Below, one piece after another: positions 55,085 through 64,000 of a stretch of 64,000 nt of DNA. The translations under genes and the position numbers were made by a program. Location: positions 29,229 through 93,228 of the forward strand of contig NZ_JAOTBD010000012.1 of the NCBI RefSeq assembly GCF_026162625.1. Reading direction: 5' to 3'. The stretch's first letter is position 1, and every line of letters begins with the position of its first letter. This DNA comes from Paracoccus beibuensis. GTDB taxonomy: Bacteria > Pseudomonadota > Alphaproteobacteria > Rhodobacterales > Rhodobacteraceae. Under the pieces are notes generated by a model. It did no database searches, was not told the DNA's origin, and saw only the letters and a program-made list of their open reading frames with translations.

Positions 55085-55903
55085 TTAACGGACAGCAAAA
55101 CTCATCGCGGAAAGGGCAGTCATCCAGCCGATGACCTCGGCGATGCTGGCGCAGTCGAAGGCCACGGTCATGGCGTCGAGCCTCCTCACGGGCGGCAGGA
55201 CCGCAAACTGATCGGCCAACACCGCCCTGGTTACGGCAAACTCCACCCGGAACGGGCCCTGCGGGGCGATCGGCGCGGGACGATCCTTCCGACTTGCCGC
55301 CCGCCGCCCCGCTTCGCGGAGCAGCGCCCGCGCGCGGGCCACTGACATCTGGCGCGCGGCGCGTTGGCCAATGGTTTGCTTGACCACGGCAAATTCCGCG
55401 TCAGGGAACAGAGGCCTGTTCTCGGCTTCGGTCAGATCATCGCCGGAGATCAGGCCGACAGGAATGCCCAGTTCAGCCGCGTAGAGGCCATAGATTGCAG
55501 GCTCTCCCATCGGGGTGCCATTTACCCGGACCTCGGCGAAGGCGAACCCGTTGGTCGTATGGGCCAGAACCCCACCCGCCCCTGCCCGCGAATGATGCCC
55601 CAGCATGCAGAAGAGGTCGAAGCCCGCGTCAAGACCACAAGCCATGTTCATCGGCTTGGGTTTGCCAAGGATCAGGTCGGCAGCCGGATGCATCAGCTCG
55701 GGCAGAAGGTTGGTCATCTGCCCGTGGGAGTCGTTCACCAGCACCTCGGTTGCGCCGCCCTCGATCAGCCCCTCGACCAGCGCGTTGACCTCCTGCGTCA
55801 TCAGGATCCGCGCCTTCTCGTGCTCGGGATGGCCCGCCTGCCCCTGCTGGGGCGCCACGACGCCCGCCACCCCCTCGATATCGGCGGAAATGTAGACGCG
55901 CAT
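55085..55903 (-). CDS. M55-family D-aminopeptidase (DppA-like)
   Basis: A 272-residue zinc peptidase that releases N-terminal D-amino acids such as D-Ala. The metal ligands known from B. subtilis DppA are in place: Asp8 and Glu10 in SADIEGVAG, His60 in VNDSHGQM, His104 in MLGHHSRAG, and Glu134 in MGEPAIYG. Length matches the family decamer-forming subunit. It is 9 bp downstream of an ABC permease gene, as DppA often is, and 22 bp ahead of the TTG start of the isoaspartyl peptidase. Confidence 0.94.
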   Translation of the reverse strand: MRVYISADIEGVAGVVAPQQGQAGHPEHEKARILMTQEVNALVEGLIEGGATEVLVNDSHGQMTNLLPELMHPAADLILGKPKPMNMACGLDAGFDLFCMLGHHSRAGAGGVLAHTTNGFAFAEVRVNGTPMGEPAIYGLYAAELGIPVGLISGDDLTEAENRPLFPDAEFAVVKQTIGQRAARQMSVARARALLREAGRRAASRKDRPAPIAPQGPFRVEFAVTRAVLADQFAVLPPVRRLDAMTVAFDCASIAEVIGWMTALSAMSFAVR

Positions 55904-55912
55904 GCCCGCCCC

Positions 55913-56797
55913 TCACCCGTTGCGCAGCTTGGGGTCCAGCGCATCGCGCAGCCCGTCGCCCAGAAGGTTGAAGCCCAGCACCGTCAGGAAAATCGCCAAG
56001 CCCGGAAACAGCGTCAGATGGTCGGCCACGCCCATGTAGGTGCGCCCGTCCGCCAGCATCGCCCCCCATTCGGGCGAGGGCGGCTGCGCGCCTAGGCCGA
56101 TGAAGGACAGTGCCGCCGCAGTCAGGATCGACGTGCCGATGCGCATCGAGAAATAGACGATCACGTTCGGCAGGGTACCCGGCAGGATGTGGCGCAGCAT
56201 GATGGTGCCGTCGGCCACGCCTACCGCGCGTGCCGCGTCGACGTAGACCGCGCGCTTGAGCTGCAGCGTGGTGCCGCGCGCCAGCCGTGCGAAGACCGGG
56301 ATCGAGAAGATCGCGACGGCATAAATGACGTTGGTGATCCCCGGCCCCAGGATCGCGATCACCGCGATGGCCAGCAGGATGCCCGGAAAGGCCAGCAGCA
56401 GATCGCAGAGCCGCATGACCGCGCTGTCGATCCAGCGCCCGTAATAGCCTGCGATGATGCCAAGCCCCACGCCGCCAAGTGCGCCGAGGCTGACCGACAG
56501 GAAGCCGACCGTCAGCGAAATGCGCGCGCCCCAGATGATGCGGCTGAAGATGTCGCGCCCATAGGTGTCGGTGCCGGCCCAATGGGCGGCGCTGGGGCCC
56601 TGCAGGACGTTCATGTAGTCGGGGGCCGAAGGATCATATGGGGCGATCCAAGGCGCCAGGATGGCGGCCGCGATCAGCAGGACCAGGAAGGCCAATGCGA
56701 CCAGCGCAACCTTCTGTCTCAGAAAGCGCCGCCAGAACTCGGCCAGGGGCTTGCGGGTCTTGCCGATATCGCCTGGATTGGTGCTGATGTCGCTCAT
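55913..56797 (-). CDS. peptide ABC transporter permease (DppC-like)
   Basis: A 294-residue inner-membrane permease with six predicted membrane segments. It has the N-terminal domain of DppC types ([17 protein letters not shown]), then [20 protein letters not shown], the conserved EAA-like loop [19 protein letters not shown], and the end [19 protein letters not shown]. It pairs with the upstream DppB-like protein, overlapping by 4 nt. Confidence 0.95.
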   Translation of the reverse strand: MSDISTNPGDIGKTRKPLAEFWRRFLRQKVALVALAFLVLLIAAAILAPWIAPYDPSAPDYMNVLQGPSAAHWAGTDTYGRDIFSRIIWGARISLTVGFLSVSLGALGGVGLGIIAGYYGRWIDSAVMRLCDLLLAFPGILLAIAVIAILGPGITNVIYAVAIFSIPVFARLARGTTLQLKRAVYVDAARAVGVADGTIMLRHILPGTLPNVIVYFSMRIGTSILTAAALSFIGLGAQPPSPEWGAMLADGRTYMGVADHLTLFPGLAIFLTVLGFNLLGDGLRDALDPKLRNG

Positions 56798-57714
56798 TGG
56801 TAGCGGATCTCCGGGTTGGCAAGGACATAGAGGACATCGACCAGCAGGTTGATCAGGATGAACTGAATCGAGAACATCAGCACCAGCGCCTGGATGACCG
56901 GATAGTCACGATAACTAACGGAATCGACCAGCAGGCGCCCGACGCCGGGCCATGCGAAGACAGCCTCGATCACGATCGACCCGCCCAGAAGAAAGCCGAA
57001 TTGCAGCCCGACCATGGTGATGATCGGGATCAGCGCGTTGCGAAGTGAATGGTGCCAGATGACCCGGCGTTCCGGCACACCCTTGGCGCGTGCGGTGCGG
57101 ACATAGTCCTCGCGCGCGATCTCGATGAAGGCCGAGCGGGTGAAGCGGGCCATGACGGCTGCAACGCCGAGGCCGAGCGTGAAGGACGGCATCAGGAAAT
57201 GCTGCCAGGTGCCGTAGCCCCCCGTCGGCAGCCAGCCAAGCCGGACCGAAAACAGGTTGATCAGCAGAAGGCCCAGCCAGAATGGTGGAAACGAAATCCC
57301 AGAGACCGCGAGGATCATGCCGCCGTAATCTTGCCAGCGTCCACGCCTGACGGCCGAGACGACGCCGATCAGCAGCCCGATCGCCACGGCCCAAAGCATC
57401 GCGAACAGCGTCAGCCAGACCGTCGGCATCAGGCGCATGCCGATCTCTTCCACGACCGGGCGGCGGGTGCGCAGCGAGGTGCCGAAATCCCCCTGCAGCG
57501 TATTGCTTACATAGGTGACGAACTGCTGCGGCAGCGGCTTGTCGAGCCCAAGCGAGGCGCGCACGGCGGCGACGTCCTGCGCGGTCGCCTCGGGGCCGGC
57601 AACCAGACGGGCCGGGTCGCCGGGCAGAAGATGGACGAAGGCGAAGACGGCGATCATCACCATCAGGACGACCGGGGCCGTGCCCAGAAGTCGCTTGATC
57701 AGAAAGGAGAGCAT
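56794..57714 (-). CDS. peptide ABC transporter permease (DppB-like)
   Basis: A 306-residue permease with six predicted membrane segments. DppB features are [20 protein letters not shown] at the start, [10 protein letters not shown] (the conserved PGDP), the EAA-type loop [20 protein letters not shown] and the end block [17 protein letters not shown]. It lies between the binding-protein gene and the DppC-like gene. Confidence 0.95.
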   Translation of the reverse strand: MLSFLIKRLLGTAPVVLMVMIAVFAFVHLLPGDPARLVAGPEATAQDVAAVRASLGLDKPLPQQFVTYVSNTLQGDFGTSLRTRRPVVEEIGMRLMPTVWLTLFAMLWAVAIGLLIGVVSAVRRGRWQDYGGMILAVSGISFPPFWLGLLLINLFSVRLGWLPTGGYGTWQHFLMPSFTLGLGVAAVMARFTRSAFIEIAREDYVRTARAKGVPERRVIWHHSLRNALIPIITMVGLQFGFLLGGSIVIEAVFAWPGVGRLLVDSVSYRDYPVIQALVLMFSIQFILINLLVDVLYVLANPEIRYQ

Positions 57715-57785
57715 CAGGTTCCTGTCCCGGCCGGGTCACCCCGGATCACGGCGCCGACCGTCGGCCGGCCCGCGCATGTCGAAGG

Positions 57786-57812
57786 GCGGGGACGGCACAA
57801 GGCCGCCCCCGC
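57786..57812 (-). other. hairpin after the binding-protein gene
   Basis: An 11-bp stem with one mismatch (57786-57796 with 57802-57812) lies 8 nt past the binding-protein stop on the minus strand, without a T-run. Such hairpins often protect the abundant binding-protein mRNA and reduce read-through to the permeases. Confidence 0.45.
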
Positions 57813-57819
57813 AGGTGCA

Positions 57820-59346
57820 TCATTCGGTGAAGGCTGCGTCTTCCAGCAGGAAGCCGCGGTCGGGCAGCATGTGGACGCCGGTGACGTCCGAAGACTGCGC
57901 CGCGACCAGGTCAGTCACGCCAAGGAAGATCCACGGTGCGCCTTCCCATGCCAGGTTCTGTGCGGTTTCGTAATAGGCCGCGCGCTCGTCAGGATCAGCG
58001 GTGCCGATGGCGCCGTTGATCGCCGCGTCCAGTTCGTCGTTGGCATAGTAGGCAACGTTGAACATCGAGGGCGGGGTGTTCTCACCCAGAAGCAGCGGAC
58101 GGATGCCCCAGTCGGCATCCCCGGTCGAGGACGACCAGCCGCCGTAATACATCTGCACCTCGGCATCCTCGGGCGATTCTATCGACCAGATGCGCTGCGC
58201 GGCGACGCCGGCCTCAAGCGGGACGACGTTCAGCTGGACATTGATCTGCGCCAGCTGCTGCTGAAGGAACTGCAGCGCGCGCAGGGATTCGGTGTTCGAG
58301 TTGGCCCAGATTTCGGCCGAGAACCCGTCCTCGTAGCCTGCCTCGGCAAGCAGTTCGCGCGCGCGGTCCAGATCGTATTCGTATTCACCGGCGGTGACGT
58401 GGAAGGCAAGGCCTTGCGGGATGATTGAGTCAGCCGGCGTGCAGAGGCCGCTGAAGACGACCTGGCAGAAGGCGTCCTTGTCGACGGCGTGGTTCAACGC
58501 CTGCCGGACCTGCTTGTTGCCGAACGGCTCCTTGTTGTTGTTCAGCGCCACATACCATTCGACGATAGAAGGCGAGGTCTCGACCGTCAGGTCCGGGTTG
58601 TTCTGGACGACCTGCAGCAGTTCAGGCGGAAAGTTCGGGACGAACTGCGCCTCTCCGGTCTGCAGCATCGCCATTCGTGCGCCGGATTCCGGAACCGAGC
58701 GGATAATGATGTTGTCGACCTCTGCAGGCCCTTTCCAATAGTCGTCGTTGCGCGCGACCTCCAGCGTGTCGGCCGACCAGTTGGTGAAGGTGAAGGCGCC
58801 GGTGCCGACCGGGTTGCGGTCGATGTCGTTGCCGTATTCCTCGAGCGCGGCGGGCGAGATCATCATCGCACCCGGATGGGCGAGCGACGCGATCATCGCG
58901 CCGAAGGGTGCATCGAGGATCAGCTTCACGGTGCGGTCATCGACGACCTCGACCTCCTGGACCATCGAGACAAGGCTGCGGCGCGACAGGTTGTTGTCGG
59001 GGTTGCGCAGCCGGTCGATATTCACCTTGACCGCCTCGGCGTTGAAGGGTGTGCCGTCGTGGAACTCGACGCCCTCGCGCAGGGTGATGGTGAATTCGGT
59101 CGCGTCGGCGTTGCTCTCGTAGCTTTCGGCCAGAAGCGGCACCAGGTTCATCTCGGGGTCGAAGCCGAACAGACCCTGATAGATGAGGCGCAGCGATGTC
59201 TGCGACAGGGTGTCGTTGACGTTGGTGGGGTCCAGCCCGGTCAGGTTGTTCTGGATCGCGACGGTCAGATCGCGAGCCACGGCCGCTCCGGGGGCCAGCA
59301 GCATCGCGCCGAGCGCGGACGAGATCATCAGGGATTTCAGGGACAT
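57820..59346 (-). CDS. peptide ABC transporter substrate-binding protein (DppA/OppA type)
   Basis: A 508-residue periplasmic protein of the SBP_bac_5 family, with a signal peptide (about 1-24, LGAMLLAPGAAVA). Family blocks are LTGLDPTNVNDTLSQTSLRL, ITLREGVEFHDGTPFNAEAV (the typical FHDG-P-F-A-V motif) and VRQALNHAVDKDAFCQ. The bound ligand is unknown; the neighbouring peptidases point to short peptides with D- or isoaspartyl residues, which is inference. Confidence 0.94.
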   Translation of the reverse strand: MSLKSLMISSALGAMLLAPGAAVARDLTVAIQNNLTGLDPTNVNDTLSQTSLRLIYQGLFGFDPEMNLVPLLAESYESNADATEFTITLREGVEFHDGTPFNAEAVKVNIDRLRNPDNNLSRRSLVSMVQEVEVVDDRTVKLILDAPFGAMIASLAHPGAMMISPAALEEYGNDIDRNPVGTGAFTFTNWSADTLEVARNDDYWKGPAEVDNIIIRSVPESGARMAMLQTGEAQFVPNFPPELLQVVQNNPDLTVETSPSIVEWYVALNNNKEPFGNKQVRQALNHAVDKDAFCQVVFSGLCTPADSIIPQGLAFHVTAGEYEYDLDRARELLAEAGYEDGFSAEIWANSNTESLRALQFLQQQLAQINVQLNVVPLEAGVAAQRIWSIESPEDAEVQMYYGGWSSSTGDADWGIRPLLLGENTPPSMFNVAYYANDELDAAINGAIGTADPDERAAYYETAQNLAWEGAPWIFLGVTDLVAAQSSDVTGVHMLPDRGFLLEDAAFTE

Positions 59347-59373
59347 TTACCTCTCCTTTTGGTTGTTGGGCGG

Positions 59374-61244
<1,871 letters not shown>

Positions 61245-61248
<4 letters not shown>

Positions 61249-62120
61249 TCCAGGTCCTTCGCGGCCGTGCCGGACGAGACTTCGTCCGTGTAGAGATAGG
61301 GAAAGATCAGGCGCGTCACAGCCGTCGCGTCGGACGTGCTTTGGTATCGGGCGGTCAAAAGGGCGGCGATCGTCTCGAAGAAGGCGAAGCCGACCAAGGC
61401 CGAGCTGTTCAGCACGGGATGCGTTGCCGGCAGCAGGATCGTGTCGTCGCAAAGCGCGGTCAGCGGGGAATGCGCGCTGTCGGTGATCCCCACCGTCGGT
61501 ATGCCCGAGGCCCGCGCCAGCCGCACGAATTCCATCGTCGCGACCGAGTAGCGCGGCAGGGTCATGGCGATGATCAGATCGCGTGGTCCCATGCGCCCGA
61601 TCAGACGGGCCATCCGCTCATGCCCCGCGGTCCCGTCCAGAAGATGCTGATTGCGAATGAAGGGCTCGGCCAGACCGTACAGATAGGTCAGGCAGCGCGC
61701 GCTGCTGCCGAAGCCCAGAAGGCCGACCTGGTTCGCGGCCACCATCTGGTCGACCAAAGCCTCGCAGGTGGTGGCCGCCATCGCATCGAGCCCGCCCAGA
61801 TTGGCGCGCGCCGATGCGATGGACGAGGCGACGACATCCGCGCTGGAGGCGTCCTGCGCCCGGCTGACGTTCTCGATCGGCCGAAGCAGATCCTGATAAC
61901 GCCGCACCGCGATGGCGCGGAACTCGGCGTAGTTCTTCAACCCCAGCTGCCGGACGAAACGGGTGATGGTCGCCGGAGAGACGCGGGCCGCCTCGGCCAA
62001 ATCCTCGATCCCCATGGTCGCGACGAGGAATGGGTTCGACAGGACGAAATCGCCGACGCGCTGCTGGTTGGAGGTCAGCTCCGCCCAATGTGCGTCGATG
62101 ATGCTCTTGAGACCCGTCAT
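61245..62120 (-). CDS. RpiR-family transcriptional regulator
   Basis: A 291-residue regulator. The N-terminal HTH_6 domain (about 1-77) reads [54 protein letters not shown]. The C-terminal SIS sugar-isomerase-like domain (about 125-255) has [13 protein letters not shown] and [14 protein letters not shown]. RpiR proteins usually sense phosphosugars, but some control amino-acid or peptide uptake. It is the first gene of the transporter operon, so it probably regulates it. Confidence 0.92.
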
Positions 62121-62177
62121 GGGCAGACTGCTCCTTGCCTATGATGCATAGTCTTAGCCGGCGCAGCGGCACATTGT

Positions 62178-62226
62178 GAACCTTTTATTTTCATCCGGCG
62201 ATTCTTCTACCGTAATTTTTTTCATC
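62178..62226 (-). promoter_or_regulatory. AT-rich promoter/operator region before rpiR
   Basis: This 49-bp AT-rich patch in GC-rich DNA contains, on the minus strand, GATGAAAAAAATTAC and GATGAAAATAAAAGG, two direct repeats of a GATGAAAAWAAA-type element. RpiR proteins bind AT-rich repeats, so it may hold the operator and promoter of the transporter operon. The site was assigned by eye. Confidence 0.4.
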
Positions 62227-62240
62227 GGCAGCCAATGTGC

Positions 62241-63272
62241 CTATTCGGTGGGCAGCGACCTCATCCAGTCTGACAGCAACGGCCGCGCCGCGCCATCGCG
62301 CCCTTCAACCGCCGTCGCCTGGCACAGCGCGTTCAGCACCGCCTCCTCGGTCGCCTCGCAGGCGGCTTGGAACGCGACGTCGATCCGCGTGTCCGCCAGC
62401 CGCTCGAGCGCCGTTACATCGACCTCGGGGCGGTGGGACACACGGTTCCGCGTCGTGAAGCCCACCACGATATCGCCGCTGCCATTGCCGTAAAACGCTC
62501 CAAGCCGCGCCAACCCTGCCCCTGCCCTTCGGCAGACGCGGGCCAGCTGGCGCTGGTCCAGGGGCAGGTCCGTGGCAAGGATCACGATGACCGAGCCCTT
62601 CTCGGCTTCGCCCGCCCGCTGCGGCTCCGGCCGGCGCCCATCCGGCAGGACCAGATCCCCGGCCCTGCCGAAATTCGCCAGAACCAGAACCCCAAGGACG
62701 TGCTGCCCCGTCTCAAGGTCGATCCGGCGCGATGCCGTGCCAATCCCGGCTTTGAAGCCAAAAGCCACCATCCCCGTCCCGGCCCCGACCGACCCTTCGA
62801 CAACCTCGGTGCCGGCCTGCTCGATCGCCTGCAGTGCATCCGCCTCGGACACCGCCATGGCTTGTATGTCCGAGAGAACGCCGTCATTGCACTCGCAAAC
62901 GACGGGGTTCACCGTCGACGTCCCGCGCCCGATATCCGGGCTTTGCGCGATCGCGCGCCGGATCAGCGCATTGCTGCATGTCCCGACGCCGAAGGTGTTC
63001 GTCAGCAGGATCGGCGTCTCGAGGGTGCCAAGCTCGGCGAGTTGGACGAGCCCCGCGCTCTTGCCGAAGCCGTTGATCACCTCGACCGCGGCCGTCAGCT
63101 TGGTCTCGAACAGGTTGCCGGGCTGCGGGATGATAGCCGTCACGCCCGTGTTGATGCCGCCCCCCGTCAGTGTGACGTGCCCTACCCTGACGCCTTCGAC
63201 ATCGGTAATGCAGTTCGCAACACCAGGCGGCAGCGCGCCCGGCTTGATCCCCAATTCGCGCAGCCTGGCCAT
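62241..63272 (-). CDS. P1-family (S58, DmpA/BapA-like) aminopeptidase
   Basis: A 343-residue Ntn-type hydrolase. Members cleave themselves before a serine and release N-terminal D-, L- or beta-amino acids from short peptides or amides. The conserved autocleavage segment EKGSVIVILATDLP places the bond at Gly226-Ser227. Other family blocks are GVANCITDVEGVRVGHVTL, NTFGVGTCSNA, ECNDGVLSDI and VEGSVGAGTGM with FKAGIGTASR. GAGG lies ahead of the ATG. It is 120 bp upstream of rpiR on the same strand and extends the peptide theme of the locus. Confidence 0.93.
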   Translation of the reverse strand: MARLRELGIKPGALPPGVANCITDVEGVRVGHVTLTGGGINTGVTAIIPQPGNLFETKLTAAVEVINGFGKSAGLVQLAELGTLETPILLTNTFGVGTCSNALIRRAIAQSPDIGRGTSTVNPVVCECNDGVLSDIQAMAVSEADALQAIEQAGTEVVEGSVGAGTGMVAFGFKAGIGTASRRIDLETGQHVLGVLVLANFGRAGDLVLPDGRRPEPQRAGEAEKGSVIVILATDLPLDQRQLARVCRRAGAGLARLGAFYGNGSGDIVVGFTTRNRVSHRPEVDVTALERLADTRIDVAFQAACEATEEAVLNALCQATAVEGRDGAARPLLSDWMRSLPTE

Positions 63273-63361
63273 TGTTTTCCTCGTGTTCAGCCTGCGCCGG
63301 TCTCACAGCCGGCGCGGATGCCGGCGTCACATCCCAAATGAACGAAAGGGTCAAGCTGGAA

Positions 63362-63580
63362 TGCCATGCAGGTCGGCCGAGAGCTTCCTCAACCTGCTCG
63401 AGCGTGAACGGATCAGGCGCGGAACCTATCGGACCCGCGACGAAGCAAGGCAGGACGTGTTCGATGACATCGAGATGTTCTACAACCCGAAGCGCAAGCA
63501 TGCGAGAAACACGATGCTGTCACCCGCCGAGTTCGAACGGCAGCAGATGTTGAGACGTCAACGGTTCGCGTCGACGATCC
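63362..63580 (+). pseudogene. IS3-family OrfB C-terminal fragment
   Basis: The frame reads SAESFLNLLERERIRRGTYR, TRDEARQDVFDDIEMFYNPK, RKHARNTMLSPAEFERQQM, the conserved end of IS3 OrfB with the catalytic Glu. Only about 65 of about 280 residues remain. It abuts a truncated dehydrogenase gene on the other strand at about 63560-63580, suggesting the element inserted there and later lost most of its length. Confidence 0.85.
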
Positions 63581-63795
63581 TGTCCAGCGGGAAAACCCGG
63601 TCGATCCGGGGCATCAGGATACTCGCGGCGATCGCCTCTGCGGCAAACCTTGCGGCGCGGGCCAAGACTTCCGGGTTGCCGGTTACTTCCGAGTAGACAT
63701 AGCCGCGCAGGGACAGGTTGTGGCGCAGCGCGACCTTCAGCGGGAAGGGCGTGGGCTGCGGGCTCAGCGCGCCATGAACGACGATTGTTACACGA
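63558..63795 (-). pseudogene. C-terminal part of a zinc-type alcohol dehydrogenase/quinone oxidoreductase, truncated both ends
   Basis: Minus-strand codons from about 63795 read VTIVVHGALSPQPTPFPLKV, ALRHNLSLRGYVYSEVTGNP, then AARFAAEAIAASILMPRIDR and VFPLDRIVDANR. This is the end of an MDR-family enzyme (the F-x-hydrophobic-D-R-I-V-x-A motif), missing the last ~12 residues, where the IS3 fragment begins. Upstream it is cut by an IS256-like element. Confidence 0.75.
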
Positions 63796-63914
63796 GGCCG
63801 CACCGGGCCTGACGGGGTTGTGTCTCGGACCTGGTGGAAATTGGCTGGCGGCGTGATCTGCAGGTGGACACTCACCCGTCCGACCGGCGGCGGCAACGCC
63901 AGGGAGATCACGCC

Positions 63915-64000
63915 ATGAAGCAGAATACCGACAGCTCGTCCTTTTCGCTACTGCGTGACGCAGGCGCGCATGATCCGATCGAGGATCGCCTGCGGGCGAA
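63915..64000 (+). CDS. IS256-like transposase, N-terminal part (runs off window)
   Basis: The ATG at 63915 opens MKQNTDSSSFSLLRDAGAHD, PIEDRLRA, open to the window edge. The start and GGGAGA ahead of it fit IS256-family transposases (Ser-rich start, then DPIEDRLR). The ~100 bp upstream (about 63805-63914) should contain the left inverted repeat of the element. Only 28 codons are visible, so family and activity cannot be confirmed. Confidence 0.55.
   Translation, partial: MKQNTDSSSFSLLRDAGAHDPIEDRLRA

Overview
The window looks like high-GC alphaproteobacterial DNA, most likely from the Rhodobacterales (Paracoccus-like). Supporting signs are the fabA-fabB-fabI run, panC-panB, an infC with a non-AUG start, many short 4-nt gene overlaps and GC-rich codon use. 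This placement is inference from protein resemblance and gene order. No tRNA, rRNA, CRISPR array or replication origin was recognised.

Layout. 1-360: relic of an FAD-dependent sarcosine/dimethylglycine dehydrogenase-type gene. 497-15110: mostly housekeeping genes (panC, panB, an MFS transporter, a 2-hydroxyacid dehydrogenase, an SH3-like exported protein, an M3 peptidase, a membrane-anchored ThiF/MoeB protein, dut, infC, an Ala-rich membrane protein, a glycosyltransferase-like protein, fabA, fabB, fabI, an alpha/beta hydrolase). 15119-16603: PiT-type phosphate transporter. 16717-28756: a coherent sugar locus. It has three TIM-barrel isomerase/epimerase/lyase-like proteins (two exported), an exported DUF1080 3-keto-glycoside hydrolase-like protein, a GMC oxidoreductase with a Tat-type subunit 3, a ribose-type ABC importer, a Gfo/Idh/MocA oxidoreductase and a LacI repressor. 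Five near-identical 14-bp LacI-type palindromes sit in front of its three outward operons, so it reads as one regulon, probably for oxidation of glycosides at C3 in the periplasm, cleavage, and import of the products.

28823-32756: a short LOV photoreceptor-like protein overlapping a CheB/CheR/PAS/HWE-kinase fusion. 32760-39242: a TetR repressor, a palindromic operator and an RND tripartite efflux operon. 39243-54126: an accessory zone with some intact genes (cyclase-family protein, Gfa-like protein with a tail, peptidoglycan-binding protein, Gly/Asn-repeat membrane protein, PQQ-type sugar dehydrogenase, DUF2231 protein). Between them lie many broken genes: IS3, IS66 and IS5-like transposase pieces, a frameshifted DUF1206 gene, a frameshifted esterase, an IclR-like relic and the collapsed remains of an arsR/arsC-GAPDH-arsJ arsenic operon.

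54127-63272: a same-strand peptide uptake and degradation locus: P1/DmpA-type aminopeptidase, RpiR regulator, Dpp-type ABC importer with a fused double ATPase, M55 D-aminopeptidase and isoaspartyl peptidase. The right edge holds an IS3 transposase tail abutting a truncated alcohol dehydrogenase gene, and the first codons of an IS256-like transposase.
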